In this document: positions 1-12,721 of the stretch, in pieces | Numbering within the stretch: position 1 is the first letter of the stretch | Layout: each line of letters starts with the position of its first letter | Assembly (NCBI GenBank): GCA_028023455.1 | Contig: JAQFVV010000072.1 | Span: forward strand, 5,880,794 to 5,944,793 | Direction: 5' to 3' | DNA: 64,000 bases | DNA from: Epiperipatus broadwayi | Taxonomy: Eukaryota; Onychophora; Udeonychophora; Euonychophora; Peripatidae | Translations under genes and position numbers: made by a program | Notes under the pieces: model-generated | Seen by the model: the letters and a program-made list of their open reading frames with translations, nothing else | Database searches by the model: none | What the model was told of the DNA's origin: nothing

Positions 1-684
1 TATTAATATTGTTGTCTAATAATTTTTCCCATCCTGCCTTCATTATAAGTTGCCATATTATTTTGTGCTTAAAATGGCAAATATCACCAATAATTTCAGA
101 TCCCTTATTGCCTGGGGTACCTTCATAAGCATATAGGAGAAACTTTATTTGCATAAAATAACTTTTTAAAAAAAGTTATATCTAACTACTTCGATTACAG
201 AACATTTGACATTTAATTCTAAAGATAAAAATATTTGATCACTTCTTTAAACAAAAGAAATATAACTATTGTTCAAAGGTTTTGTAAAAAGATGAATGGC
301 ACGTCAAAAGATTCGATTTTTTAATTTTTCCTCAATACAGAGAACCATTAGAGTTAAAATCACAGAGACGTTAATGAATAATTTTGAGTGGCTTTTTATT
401 ATTATTATTTTTAGAACTTCATTATAAGATTTTATTACAGTTTGATTTACAAGAGTCAAATTGTCTGCTCCCTAATTTTATCACTATTCACCTCAAATAC
501 AGATATTAATGATTATTATTAATCATTCATTGGGCTAAAGATTATCATACCATTTTAGGCTTAAACATAAGCTTTAAACCAGAGTCAAATATTAATATAT
601 TTGTTGTTGTTTTTTTAAATTAAATATAAAAATTTTAAGAATTGATTTACAGATATATAGATGGAGCCAATAAACATCTATAAA

Positions 685-1570
685 AAATAGACATGCATTG
701 GATGCAGATGTATGGACAGCAAAAGAGGCAATTCAATGATAAATAGGATGGTCAAGTTTTCATATGAGGGATGCAAAAAGTAAAATGAAAATGTTTGGTA
801 GATTGCAGTTTATGGATAATAAAAGAATAGCAAAATAGTATTTAATTGGGTTATGAGTAAAGGCCAGGTAATAAGATGGGTGAGAAAGATAATGTGGTAT
901 GCAAAAGATTTGGATAAAGAGTTTATATCAGTATATTTGCACAAAAGATGGGATGATTGTGTTAGGAGGATTGTTGAATGTTATAGTGGTAAGGAATGGG
1001 ATAAAAGAATAGATTTATTAATAAAGAATAGGAAGTTAGAGAGATGGAGAACTAATATGAAGAGTAAAAAGAGTTTAAATATATATAGAAATAAACAGAA
1101 TATTAGGTGTGAGTTAATATATGATAATAGTAAGGAACATAGTTTATTGTTTAAGGCTCGAACGGGATCTTTAGCTACAAGAGAATATACATGTAAATGG
1201 AAAAAAAATGGGTGATTTATTTTGTAAATTATGTAGGGAAGGAATAGAAAATATTAGGCATTTGTTAATTGAATGTAAATGCTTGAAAACAGAAAGTTAT
1301 GGAAGTTATGGAAGAATAAATATGAAAAAAGTGATTATACAGAAAGTGAATTATGGTTTTTATGTTGGGTTTGGGAAAAGATAAAGGGGATTTAGATATA
1401 AAGGTTATAGAGTTGACAAAGATTATGTTGTGGAAATGGGATGGAGCAGAATATGGGAAAATTTAGAGTGGGGAATGGAAAATAAAGTGGCTAACAGGTC
1501 TATCTAGGCATAATTGCTGAGATATTCTTGACTTTGTTTAAGGAGAAGCCACAATACATCACATCACATT
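685..1570 (+). mobile_element. LINE-A non-LTR retrotransposon, 5'-truncated 3' fragment
   Basis: A C-terminal piece of a non-LTR retrotransposon polyprotein, seen in many copies in this window. The frame 853-1215 reads KEFISVYLHKRWDDCVRRIV and ends in CELIYDNSKEHSLLFKARTG-type sequence. One extra A in the A-run near 1201-1208 shifts the frame, after which GDLFCKLCREGIENIRHLL-IEC follows: a Cys-x2-Cys...His-x4-Cys motif like the C-terminal zinc finger of CR1/L2/Jockey-type LINEs. The 3' UTR ends in AGGAGAAGCCACAATACATC plus CATCA-type repeats, the same 3' end as the copies at 12.7-13.9 kb. It is dead: frameshifted and lacking reverse transcriptase. Clade assignment is inference; identity with the other copies is seen directly. 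Confidence 0.8.
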
Positions 1571-1649
1571 CAAAAAAATAGATCGAGATTGATTAAAAAT
1601 CTAATGTGTTTCTCATATAATAAACATGAGATAAGAGCTTTATATTGGC

Positions 1650-2815
1650 CAGGGAACTCATTTTTTTGTTAGAATACTAAAATAAGTAGGTAGATATGAA
1701 TCGATGATGAATTGGGAAAACAAATGGAATATTCAAGAGTAGATAGGATGGGCTTCTTTTCTAGTAAGGGATGTATAATACAATTTTAAATGTTTTGAAG
1801 GTTACAGGATAGTCAAAATACTGTTTAATTAGATTTCATGGAAATGACAACTAATACATTTCCAAAGATAATTGATACACAAGTTATTTAATATATTTTA
1901 TAAAAAATGGATTAATGTATAGGGAATATATTACTGGTATATAGTGAAGGAAGGAAGAAAGAAAAGGAGAGTGGTTAAGTTGGTTAGAGAAAAAGAAAAT
2001 GAATAGAAAATGAATCTGAATTTAAAAAAGTACATGGCTTTATTATTAGGACTTTTATAAGAAGTTTGAGCACTGGACCTGTGAGTGCCGGAATCAATTC
2101 TGGGACCTCCCCCGCATTCTGTTTACCAACTATTCCAATCTGCACATGGTCAAGACATATGGTTTTATTGCTTGGGAATTCACAAGAAACTCAAGCATTT
2201 GTGATAGTAGACTTGTATTTGTAGTTTTATTTTGGACTATTTCTAACGTTTATTTTAATTGTTAAATACTTTTAGAAAAATTCAAATTTTCTTTATACTT
2301 TTCCAAATTCATTTAACTATTATTGTTCTATAATGACTTTTACTAATCACCAAATTTATTTTGAAAAATAAAAATATAGTTATTATTTTATTCTAAATGC
2401 ATTTCTCAATTCAACCAGATAGTGGTATGTCTAAGGTACAACGGCAAGTATAAAATGAGAAAGGAAGTGTGATGACGTCAGATTTGTTATTTGATGCAAA
2501 AAGTTTTAGATACCAGGAAGTGTTAAATATTTATCATGATAGATTGTATGGGAAATGAGATTTGTTTAGTTCTTTATAACGAAAATGTGTGTGGCATGAG
2601 TGTAGGATATAGTAGACCCAATGAAACAGTTTTTCCTAAATAGGAGGGGATAAAAAACAAATCAGGACTGGAAGAATAAATTTATTAATAAAAAGTAAGT
2701 ATTGTGGTATTTAATAGTTTATTGGAGAGATAAATTTTCAATTTGATTAACAACATTTTGGGGTATCTGATTTTGTCTAAGAAGAAACCATTTTACATCA
2801 CATTACCATATAATT
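1650..2815 (+). mobile_element. Older, decayed LINE-A-like copy split by SINE insertions
   Basis: From about 1715 the sequence follows the LINE-A C-terminal region with many substitutions (GATGGGCTTCTTTTC then AGGGATG, matching the GWSSFYMRD-coding block). It resumes after two SINE-like pieces (2036-2300) and ends near 2810 with GAAACCATTTTACATCACAT, a diverged version of the LINE-A 3' terminus. No open frame survives. Being split and diverged, it is an older copy than the one just upstream. Confidence 0.45.
2036..2300 (-). mobile_element. tRNA-related SINE-3, two adjoining antisense pieces
   Basis: Both pieces start with the reverse complement of the conserved SINE-3 tail (plus strand TTTATTGCTTGGGA-like, the complement of TCCCAAGCAATAAA) and run into a B-box-like segment with GAATC. 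The same tail recurs at 12083, 23215, 39058, 46868 and 52145. The second piece abuts the antisense tail of SINE-1 (TTTTTAGAAAAATTCAAA-like) near 2262-2290. Family membership rests on these recurrences. Confidence 0.55.
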
Positions 2816-3055
2816 TCTAGCCAATGATAGTCTTGATATAGATATAATCTCCCATGATAGACATATTTCAGTCCCAATTATTTATCCCCTTCCAAAGAAA
2901 ACTTTTATAAATATATTAGCAGATCTATTCATGCTATTACACTGCGACCAGAAAAGCTCAAGCTGTAGCTAAATAATCATGAATGAATCTAACACTACTT
3001 TACCATGTATCTATCAAAAAAACATGAATTACATATCTTTCAAGCTATCCTATTT

Positions 3056-3256
3056 ATAATTTTATTTTTTCTGTTTTTTCCACTGTTCTTTCTCTCTTTT
3101 TTTAATTTCTTCTTTCTCTTTCCTTTCTTTTGTTCTTTTTCCCTTTTTATTCTTGTTTTCTTTATTTTTTTCTATTTTTCTTTCTTTTTCCCATTTTTCT
3201 TTCTTTTCTTTTTTTTTTTTGCCTATCTCACTAAATACTTTTTTATATTTTTTTTG
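3056..3256. repeat. Polypyrimidine low-complexity tract
   Basis: Two hundred bases almost purely T and C (TTTC/TTTTC runs) on the plus strand. The 86-codon frame across it (3005-3265) is nearly all F, L, I and S and is an artefact of composition. Confidence 0.9.
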
Positions 3257-3259
3257 CTA

Positions 3260-4670
3260 TACTAAAGAAAACTATTACAAGTAGTGCATTGTTTAGTTAA
3301 GATGTAAGAGTTGAATGAATATACTATTGTTATTGACAAAAAAGTCCAAAGTGTCCCTCTTATCTTTATAAAGTCGAATCTCGCGTTATGATTTGTAGAG
3401 GTCTCTCTTGATAAAATTAAGCACTCAAAGTGCATGTACTAAGGTTTTAGCCTTATATAAGTATTGTATTTAATATATAACTGAATACATTATAATACAT
3501 AGTTATTGGCTACTGTTGAACCTATAGAGTGGGACAAGTGAATTGACCTGGGGTTCAAAACCTTGGAGTATTAATTTTTAAATTGATAATTTGGACAACA
3601 TATGTAAAAAATGGATGCTGGATAGATGGATGCAATTTCAAGTGCCTCATTGATCTGGATTCCATTTTCCATTTCCAGATTATACATATATATATATATG
3701 GATTACTTATGTTTATATATACTCTAGAGTAGAACAGCATGGAGTGGATTATTGCAACTAATGCAGAGGACTCTTTTTGCTAAATTTAATATCAAGAACA
3801 GTTTCTTCTCTCTATTGCTACTATTCTAGTGCCATCTATTGTAAAATTAACTAATTACTGTTTGTCATATGTTAGTGGCATTTAATCTCCATTCCAGATT
3901 AGCTTCTATATTTGCCTTTATAAATGTGGGCTTAGTATCCAGAGCTGGATATACATATCTATACAAGATAGTTGACTTAGATTCAATCTTTTAAAGATTT
4001 CAAAATATTAGCTTGGTAGAGGAAAATAAGTTAAAGGTGATTTCCATATATGCAACTGCATTCCATCTTTGAATTTCAAGTTTTCATTGATAAAGACAGA
4101 TGCCAGATCCTGGTCTAGACATAGAAGATAAACTGAATCACCATCTGATAGCCACTGATTTCCCACTCTTATTATACATGTGGCTAGATGTGGATACTTC
4201 CCTTATTTATATTGTAAGAAGCTGAAAGAAGATGTTAATATCAAGAAAAGCCATATGATGTTGTATTTTGTATATATAATTAATTCACCAATATGGTTTA
4301 AATATATTTTTATAATTTACTTACATTTTTGAGATGGATTACTGTAAAATTTGTTATCCATAATCAAAAATATCAGGTCGATAACATTTTAACAGAATAT
4401 AAAAAACAACAACATATGCTTCATTTGGCTTTCCTTTAGATTTAAATCATAACTTCCCATAGATACTGATAAAATAATAACGACAATGAAAAATCTTTCC
4501 TAAAAGTATTGCATAATAAAATTGTAAGAGATTAAAATACATGAAAGATATTTTCCATTACCAATTTCACACACACTAGAGGATTGTTTCAATGATGTTT
4601 AAATGGAAGGTTTGCTATGTTAGATGTGGCACTGCTTGTCAAAGTGCAATTTAATCTAGAACATATGTCT
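3260..4670. other. AT-rich stretch with no recognised gene
   Basis: No coding signal, RNA gene or repeat with a second copy in the window was recognised here apart from a short (AT)n run near 3685-3700. Confidence 0.5.
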
Positions 4671-4677
4671 TGAAATC

Positions 4678-4868
4678 TTAAACAGGATTCCAAGAGATTA
4701 TAAAAGACACAGAAAGAGACCACACGTGATATGGGTGGATGAAATAAGAAAGTGTGCAGGGTGATGTGGAGAAGAGAAGCTAAAGATCGGAGAAGATGGA
4801 TTGAACTTGGAGAAACTTTCATCCTGCAGTGGATTGATAATGGTTGATGATTATGATGATGATAATTA
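4678..4868 (+). mobile_element. RTE retrotransposon 3' end fragment
   Basis: Matches the last ~190 bp of the RTE element at 6.3-9.65 kb: GGATTCCAAGAGATT, AAGAGACCACA, GAAGAGAAGCTAAAGATCGG, then CATCCTGCAGTGGATTGATA and a degenerate TGATGATTATGATGATGAT tail. It is a 5'-truncated insertion, as is usual for LINEs. It keeps GATTGAACTTGG where the long copy has GATTTAAACTTGG, so this copy shows the unmutated 3' coding end. Confidence 0.85.
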
Positions 4869-5221
4869 ATAGAGGACACATATTACTCAGAATAACTTGG
4901 CTAGCACATTTTCTTAAAATTTATTATTCGAGAATTTAAGAGTGTGAGTTCAACTTCTCTGCGAATACTGTCACTGTGCATATTAGGTCAGCTACACCTG
5001 AAGAAATATAGAGAATACTACTACTCAAAACATTGTTTAATTACTAAACTGTATTTATTTGTGTGTTGTTACTAAGAAGTTGTTTGTATTTGAAATGGCT
5101 AAATAAAGTTTACAAATTTTACACATTCAACATTTACTTATAGATGATGGAAATAGTCTAACATATCACATCTTATATTATTCCAGTTTGTTATACTAAT
5201 TAAAATGCTGATGTTTGTTTA

Positions 5222-5350
5222 TTATATCATATGATCACCGTCTCACTAGATAGGGATTTTATGCACAAGCCTTCCGGCATCCGTTGATTACTCTGGTTGG
5301 CACAGGGTGGCACTACTGTATGGAAAGAGTTTTGCCTTGTTTATTATATA
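5222..5350 (+). mobile_element. Hammerhead-element family, right-end fragment
   Basis: Contains the family segment CACTAGATAGGGATTTTATG, CACAAGCCTTC, CCGTTGATTACTCTGG, GGCACTACTGTATGG and GTTTTGCCTTGTTTA. It lacks the hammerhead-like core, so only the outer part of the unit is present. Homologous copies lie at 14.6, 16.4, 34.3, 46.0 and 52.5 kb. Confidence 0.75.
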
Positions 5351-6265
5351 TTTAGAAAGCGACTTAATATCAGTAAGTATTTGGAAAACATTAATTTAAT
5401 ATAATTCTGCTTTGCGCTGTGTATGAGTCTTTGTGAAATAGATAATATTAGAATAAGACAGCCAAAAGGGTCAAACTTTAATATTAAATGGATTATATAA
5501 ATAGTTTTATTTAATTAAATGAAGGTGTTGATATGTTTATATAGAATTGGTCTTTTTTTATGGCAGTTGATCAATTTTTTACCAATGGATAAAATAGCAT
5601 AATTTGTAAAAGAAACTTTGAAGAGTTGATATCATTTCATTTTATATATATATATCATTAAAACCCAGTCAACACTCAGACAATCCCAATAACAATCAAC
5701 AATTTCAAACTGTTGTCAAGGCAACCTCCTTTTAACAATAAAGGTGAAATATATATGTATACAATTTTGTGTTTTTAATTAGTGTTTCTCTTGTTTCAAA
5801 TCCATCATTTCACAAATATCCACCAGAACAGAAAAGCAGATCCTCTCTCATTGTGCATGTATTTCATGAAAAATCTTATCTTATAAAGTAATCTAGAGAC
5901 ATCAACACCTGAATATCTAAATCCATGTTGACACCTCGGTATCTTTCATCATATCGTTCTCATCCTAAATAAAACTGATTAGATACATAGATAAATATGT
6001 AACAATATATAATGCTTTCTTATTTTATCCTCCACTTTTTTAAACTTCACTATCTTCATCCTCAAAGTCCAATCATTATTGATTGCTTATAATGTTGATC
6101 ATCTTAACTGTGATAATTAGATTGTGTATTTATGTAATCATTTCCTTTTTACTGCAAGCAAGAAGTTTGATTGGAATTTTATTTGTTTATGAATGTTTTG
6201 TTTTATTCTGAAGAAGAATAACCTCCTTTATGTATTAAAGATAAATATATAAAAGATGTAAAATA

Positions 6266-6268
<3 letters not shown>

Positions 6269-6338
<70 letters not shown>
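6269..6338. repeat. (AT)35 microsatellite
   Basis: Seventy bases of uninterrupted AT dinucleotide, directly next to the presumed 5' end of the RTE retrotransposon. Confidence 0.97.
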
Positions 6339-6339
<1 letters not shown>

Positions 6340-6341
<2 letters not shown>

Positions 6342-9300
6342 GAAAGGAGTTTGCTATTAACTGAAAGGAGACCCTTTGATTCCTCTTGGAGGCCTTAAAG
6401 GAACCGAGCAGGGCAAATTCCTAATGTCCACTCCATACGTTCTTGTCGTTGCAGCTGTTATTACTATGTGATTACTCATATAGTATACGAACATGGATGG
6501 GCTGCTCACCAACATGCATTAGCCAGCATGGTGAGTTTATTGGCTTTTTACCTCTGAGTTTAAGATCAAGAAACACCATGGTCTTTCTTCTCAGTGCCTG
6601 ATAAGGCAGAATGAATGTTTGTGTAAATGATAAATATTTTTCCAATACATATATACAATTATGACAGAAAAAAATAAAGCATGACCCTTATTCCCAGGAG
6701 GCTGTAAAGTCACTAACCAAGGCAGTGGTTGGTGGCCGAAGGCGGAGGGTGCTAAGAATCCCCTGATTGCGGACCCAGGCTGCCATTTGATGATGACTTT
6801 TTATTTAGGTACTTACAACTGCAGATCACTTTCAAGTGAAGGAAGATTGCAAGAATTAGAAGAACTGTCTTATATTAAATGGGACATTATTGGACTTTGT
6901 GAAGTTAGAAAAAAAGGAGAAGAAACAATTGATTTAAAAAGTGGACATATACTCTATTATAAAGGCACACATATTGGAAATACAAGTGGAGTAGGATTCA
7001 TTATAAATAAAAAGTGGAAGAACAATATTGTGGAGATTGATGGTGTATCGGACAGAGTAGCAAGATTAGTTATACAACTTAATAGCAGATACCAAATGCA
7101 GATAATTCAGGTTTATTCCCCAACAAGTTCTCATAATGATGAAGTAGTAGAAGATTTTTATATGGATGTACTAAAGGCTTTTGATCAGAGTAAACAACAT
7201 TTTAAAATTGTTATGGGAGACTTTAATGCTAGAATTGGTAGACAAATGAAAGATGAAATTGCTGTAGGTAATTTTGGTTATGGTAATAGAAATGAGAGAG
7301 GACATAGACTTGTGGAGTTTGCAGAAAAAGAAAAACTTTATATTATGAATTCATTTTTTGAGAAAAATGTTAAAAGGAAATGGACATGGAAGCATCCAAA
7401 TGAAGGTACAGCAGAATTGGATTATATTTTGACTAACAGAAAATACATATTTCAAGATTGTAATGTTCTTAATAAATTTAACACAGGAAGTGATCATCGA
7501 TTAGTAAGGTGTAAGTTACGTGTTAATGTAAAACTAGAGAGACAAAAATTATTAAGAAAAACAATATTTACAGTTGATATTCATAATCTTCAGAAACATT
7601 CTAATGAATTTAAATTAGAACTTACAAATAGGTTTCAAGTGTTAGGAGATTTTGAACATGATTCAGATTTGAATGAAATTAATATGAAAATAACTGATAC
7701 ACTTTTAAAAACTGCAACAAACATAGCTGGTAGAAAAAAGCAGCAATTAACTAATAAAATTTCTACTGAGACTAGAGAATTTATGAAGAAAAGAAGGAAT
7801 ATGAAGATATACAAAAAATATGTATTAAAAAGAATTGAATATCTCGAATTTTGTAAAATGGTACGGAAAAGAGTTGAAAATGATATAAGAAAGTATAACT
7901 GTGAAATAGCAAGGAAAGCTGTAGAAGAAAATAAAAGTCTCAAAAATGTTAAACAAAATTTTGGTATTGGTAGGAAATTTCTATCTGCAATAAGAAAAAA
8001 AGATGGAATTATTACTAAAAAGAGAGATGACATCATGAAATTGGTAAAAGATTTTTATCAAGAATTATATAGTAATAAAGAACAAGTACCTCCTATATCT
8101 ATTACATCTTCTGAATTGCCCAGAATTTTAAATGAAGAAGTGAGACATGCAATTAAGTGTATGAAGAAAGGAAAGGCTCCAGGAAATGATGGAATTATAA
8201 TTGATATATTAAAAGAAGCAGGTGAAGAATTAGAAACAATTTTAGCAAAGTTATATACCAAATGTCTAAATGATAAAGATGTACCGGAAGATTGGAAGAA
8301 TGCAGTAATAATATTAATATTTAAAAAAGGTGATAAAGAATATATTAGAAATTACAGACCTATCAGCCTTTTATCAGTTTTATATAAATTTTTTACCAAG
8401 ATAATTACAATTCGTCTACAGAGAACTTTGGATTTCCACCAACCAAGAGAACAAGCTGGATTTAAAAGTGGTTTTAGTACAATAGATCATATCCAGGTAT
8501 TGAGAGAAGTCATAGAAAGGACAAACGAATATGAGTTGTCATTATGTTTTAGATTTGTAGATTATGAAAAGGCATTCGATTCTATACACATTTCTTCAGT
8601 GATTAAAGTATTGGATCATCAAGGTATAGATCCAGGATATTGTCATATTTTAAAGAATATTTATAAAAATGCAACAGCAACAATTAGATTACATAATGAT
8701 ACTGGAAAAATCAACATTGAGAAAGGTGTAAGACAAGGTGACTCCATATCTCCAAAACTCTTTACAGCAGTGCTGCAAGAAGTATTTTGTGGATTAAAAT
8801 GGGAAACTAAAGGAGTGAAAGTAAATGGAGAGTATTTAAAGTCATTTAGATTTCGCAGATGATGTAGTTGTTTTTGCAAATAATGCTTCAGAGCTGCAGG
8901 AAATGTTGCAGGAGTTAGCAGATGAAAGTAGAAAAGTAGGACTAAAGATAAATGTTAAAAAGACTAAAGTAATGTTTAATCGATTTGCTCAAAATATGAA
9001 AATAAAGATTGATTATGAAGAATTAGAAGAAGTTAACAGTTACAAATACCTGGTCAGATTATTAATACAGATGGAAACATAATGGAGGAAATTAATCATA
9101 GAATTAAACTTGGTTGGAGTGCTTTTGGTAGAAATAACTTGATACTAAAAGGAAATATGCCTATGTGTTTGAAAAGGATGGTTTTTAACAAATGTGTTTT
9201 ACCAGTTCTTACTTGTGGATCTGAGACTTGGACACTTAATAGAAGAGCAATACAGAGACTTCAGACCACTCAAAGGAGTATGGAGAGATGTATGTTGGGA

Positions 9301-9645
9301 GTAACAAGAAGAGATTGAAAACGCAATGTATGGGTAAGACAACAAACAGGTGTTACTGACCTTATTGAAAAAATTAAAAGATTGAAATGGAGTTGGGCTG
9401 GACATATTGCTAGAAGAGATGATAATAGATGGACAATTGAAATTTTAAACTGGATTCCAAGAGATTGTAAAAGACCCAGAAAGAGACCACATGTGAGATG
9501 GATGGATGAAATAAGAAAATGTGCAGGGGTGTTGTGGAGAAGAGAAGCTAAAGATCGGAGAAGATGGATTTAAACTTGGAGAGACCTTCATCCTGCAGTG
9601 GATTGATAATGGTTGATGATGATGATGATGATGATGATGACATGC
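6340..9645 (+). mobile_element. Near full-length RTE-clade non-LTR retrotransposon
   Basis: A 5' region (about 6340-6786, GC-richer than its surroundings, with GGTGGCCGAAGGCGGAGGG-type sequence), one long endonuclease plus reverse transcriptase frame (6787-9573, broken) and a very short 3' UTR ending in a (TGA)n tract at 9614-9642. A single ORF with APE-type endonuclease, a very short 3' UTR and a trinucleotide tail are RTE-clade traits. The exact 5' end is unclear because it abuts an (AT)n run, and no clear target-site duplication was found. Truncated relatives in the window lie at 4678, 11727 and 46256 (antisense). Confidence 0.85.
6787..9573 (+). pseudogene. RTE endonuclease/reverse transcriptase ORF, frameshifted
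   Basis: The protein would nick chromosomal DNA and copy its own RNA at the nick (target-primed reverse transcription). Residues 1-240 are an APE-type endonuclease: TYNCRS (Asn11), GLCEVR (Glu39), MGDFNARIG (Asp145, Asn147) and SDHRLV (His237). Residues ~460-690 are reverse transcriptase: GKAPGNDG near 461, NYRPISLLS, FVDYEKAFDS (Asp592) and RQGDSISPKLF. The catalytic FADD box is encoded at 8852-8863 but one frame over: an extra base near 8841 ends the first frame at 8862 (691 aa). A missing base near 9053, in YKYLG, restores frame 1. A TGA at 9316-9318 falls after VTRRD. The rest reads RQQTGVTDLIEKIKRLKWSW, HIARRDDNRW and HVRWMDEIRK to 9573. So few lesions in ~2.8 kb suggest recent death. 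Start chosen at the ATG just before the conserved YNCRS motif. Confidence 0.9.
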
Positions 9646-9799
9646 ATAGGTATATATGTCAACACATTCAGAATGAAGACATCTCCAAATGTTGTATATT
9701 AAAAAGCATTTATCAATCTTGCATCTGCCATTTAATTATAATCCGAATGGATTTTAGACTCGCCTGCAACCTAAGCAGTTGCGTAAAAAACTAACCTAG

Positions 9800-11720
9800 A
9801 TTATGGCGATTATGCGAACAACTCAACATAGATGTGCGCAGATTCATATTCCCCGGGTAGAGAAGCTAAGTTTTCATTTTCTGTAAAAAATCTAATTCTT
9901 GATTAATGCGTAAGATTAGAAACTTCAACAGCATGAAACTCAGAACGAAGATGTCTACAAATGTTGCACGTAAAAACATGCAAAAATCTTAACCACTAAC
10001 GTTAGACAATTTGCAAGTATCTTTGCTCCAAATATGTTCACTGAATGTTTCAAGCTGTAAAAGTTTCTAATATCAAACACGCACATTATATGTAAAGATA
10101 TATAAAATTATATTAGAAATATTACTTTCAAAAAATTGTGTGCTCATGTAATTTTAAATACATGTGAACGTGTCTAATCTTCTCTTTTGCATCCAGTAAC
10201 TTTCTTTGAAAATCGTTTGTTACTGATAAATAGTGTAACTGAATTTTATTTTATAAAAGTTGTAAAATTAAAATTTTATAAAATATATTTAAAGAGGTCT
10301 TTTCTACATTTGAAGGAAGCATTAAACAGTTGGTTTGGGTAATTTATCATGATTAAGCATTCTCTAAATTTATTGTTTTTAAATTAAAATGAAATAATGT
10401 ATTTTTAAAATAGTACACATGCTTATGTTTCTAATCGGATCTCATAATGACAAGGGGATCAAACCCAAACTAGATAAAACTTAAAAAGACTTTTAGGTTA
10501 TAAGTTGATTCATAGTTTAATTTAAATAGATTTCTAATTATTGGTCAGGAAATTGGTGTAGTCAAGAGAGCAAAGCAAAGAAATATATCTTAAATTTTCT
10601 ATCTCTACAGTTAACTAACCTGGTGAGATTGTTTTTCTTACCTGTTCCACTTTTCAGAGCTGTTGGAAAGGTTTTGCATTGTGGTGATATATTTAGATGT
10701 TTTACTTTCCAAAAGCAATTCTCTTCATTCTGGAAAATCCATTTATTATAAGTTTTATCAATTAATGATGGCACTATAATATCTCCAATCTCCATATCAG
10801 TTCTTGACATTTACCTTCATTGATAAAACTAGGATTCAAAGCTGAAAATTATATACATATGTATCATGTGCCATTTTTATTCCATTAAATTATTCTTGTT
10901 TTTAATCCAGGTCAATTTATTTGCTTAGTTATATAGATCTGATATCAGATCAGTTTTTATATGTTTGAGAGATCTTCATTTTATAGGTCATTTTATTTTT
11001 TAACTAAGAATATTTTGTCAGACCTTTACTTATATAGTGTCCATTGGTGTTTCAAGCTTAAAGTAGATCGCACTAAAGTAGGATGAAAAAAACTGCTCTT
11101 GAAAGCAAATGAGTAATCAAATGCAGGAATCATGTGACAATTGTTAATAATATTATCTTTCTTAGCCAACGGATAGAAGGAGATTACAGTTGGTATAAAA
11201 TTGAAATCTCTGAAATAAATAAAAATTAATTTGATGTTATATCTCTATAATTATGCAAGTGAGTTGATATGGGTTCAATATTTTTGGAGAGTAAAAATTG
11301 GCTGCTATATGCATAAGCACCTCAGTTCCAGTTTTGAAACTTTGTCCTCAGTGATGAAGGCAAAAGTCAGAACTAGATCTGAAGATAGGAATCTTATAGC
11401 TATAGAATATCTCGTGTCCATTGTTTATTCAAGTTTACAGTAGATGCTTTTAGAATGGGATGAAGGGAACTCCTCCTGGAAGTAACTTATGAAAGTCATA
11501 TGATATAAATGTTGCTCTTACATCTTTAAATATATGCAAATAATTACTGTTATCAAATACATAACAAATTAGTCATTAATTATTTAGTTATTAGTGTTTG
11601 TAGAATTAGTTTAGAGAAGCAAGCTTTAAATTATTAGAAAATGAATATGTAATCTTTGTCCATTGTCATATCTGTGATAAAAGATTACATTTATAGTAAC
11701 GTAAAACCTGCTTCTGTAAG
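9800..11720. other. AT-rich stretch with no recognised gene
   Basis: No coding frame resembling a known family, no RNA gene and no copy of the window's main repeat families was recognised. Short frames at 10562-10810 (minus) and 11231-11443 (plus) show no motif. Confidence 0.5.
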
Positions 11721-11726
11721 CCATTT

Positions 11727-12062
11727 TGTATTGGGACTAACAAGAAGAGACTGAAAATAAAATACTTCAGTAGGAGAACAAAGGGATATTAATAATATCA
11801 ATGAGAGACTTAAGACACTGAAGTGGAGCTGAACTGAACATTTTACTGAAAGAGGCGATAATAGATGGACCGTTAAAGTTGTAAATTGGATTCCAAGAGA
11901 CTGTAAAAGACCTAGAAAGAGTTCATATGTTAGATAAATGAATGAAATAAGGAAGTTTGATGTGATGTGGAAAAGAGAGTTCATTTTCGAAAATCTGGAT
12001 TAAACTTGGAGAAATCTTCATTCTGCAGTCGATCAATAATGATTGATAATGATGACAATAGA
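11727..12062 (+). mobile_element. RTE retrotransposon 3' fragment, decayed
   Basis: Aligns with the last ~330 bp of the 6.3-9.65 kb RTE: GTATTGGGACTAACAAGAAG (matches the VTRRD region), TGGATTCCAAGAGACTGTAA, AAACTTGGAGAAATCTTCAT and an ATTGATAATGATGAC tail. Several stops and small indels make it non-coding. Confidence 0.85.
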
Positions 12063-12082
12063 ATTTATATATTTTTTTAAAA

Positions 12083-12200
12083 AGGCGTACGATTTATTGT
12101 TTGGGAGTTCATAAAGAGTCCGAGCGCCAGACTTGCGAATTCCAGAATCGAACCTGCAACCTCCCGATCTTAAGTCAGACGTATTACAGTTCTGAAATCA
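12083..12200 (-). mobile_element. tRNA-related SINE-3, antisense
   Basis: Plus strand shows TTTATTGTTTGGGAGTTCAT, GCGCCAGACTTGCGAATTCC and AGAATCGAACCTGCAACC. On the minus strand this gives GGTTGCAGGTTCGATTCTGG, a good Pol III B box and T-arm, followed by the family tail ending TCCCAAACAATAAA. It is the best-preserved SINE-3 copy here. Confidence 0.7.
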
Positions 12201-12721
12201 AAGGATTTCTGTGATGGTTTTGCGACTCAATTTGTTCAATGATTTTTTTATTTGACTGAAACGGCAAATCAATTATATTTAAACAGATGATGTTAGTTTT
12301 ATAAATAAATGATTCGATTGTTCAAGCAAACTACTGCAGTTAATGAGATTGTCAATATTAATCAATAAAATCTTTGCTGCATTCACTAATTATTTAAATA
12401 AAATCACTGACATTTTGAAGGCGGCAAATGGAATTTGGATACGGTTTTATCTATTAAGAAAATAAATAAAATGTCCGTTAAATACTATAACATAGATGTA
12501 CTTTTTGATTTCAAACTTTTTACTATAAGTGATTAATAATAAATAAGTATAATAATAAAAAAGTATATTCAAACTAAAACTAAAGTTTGAATATATTATT
12601 TGTTTTATTATTTTAAATATTTCTTGGGCTGTACACTATAATAATAATAAACTCTTCCTTTAATAGGACAATAAAATGAATATTTTGCCACTAGATGGCA
12701 TCACTAGCAAATACATTGAAG

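Noticed and set aside
3005-3265. 86-codon frame rich in F and L resembling a membrane protein
   Set aside because: It is a translation of a T/C-only low-complexity tract.
6787-8862. Host endonuclease gene such as craniofacial development protein 2-like
   Set aside because: Such annotations usually derive from RTE elements; the frame continues into reverse transcriptase and ends in a TGA repeat tail.
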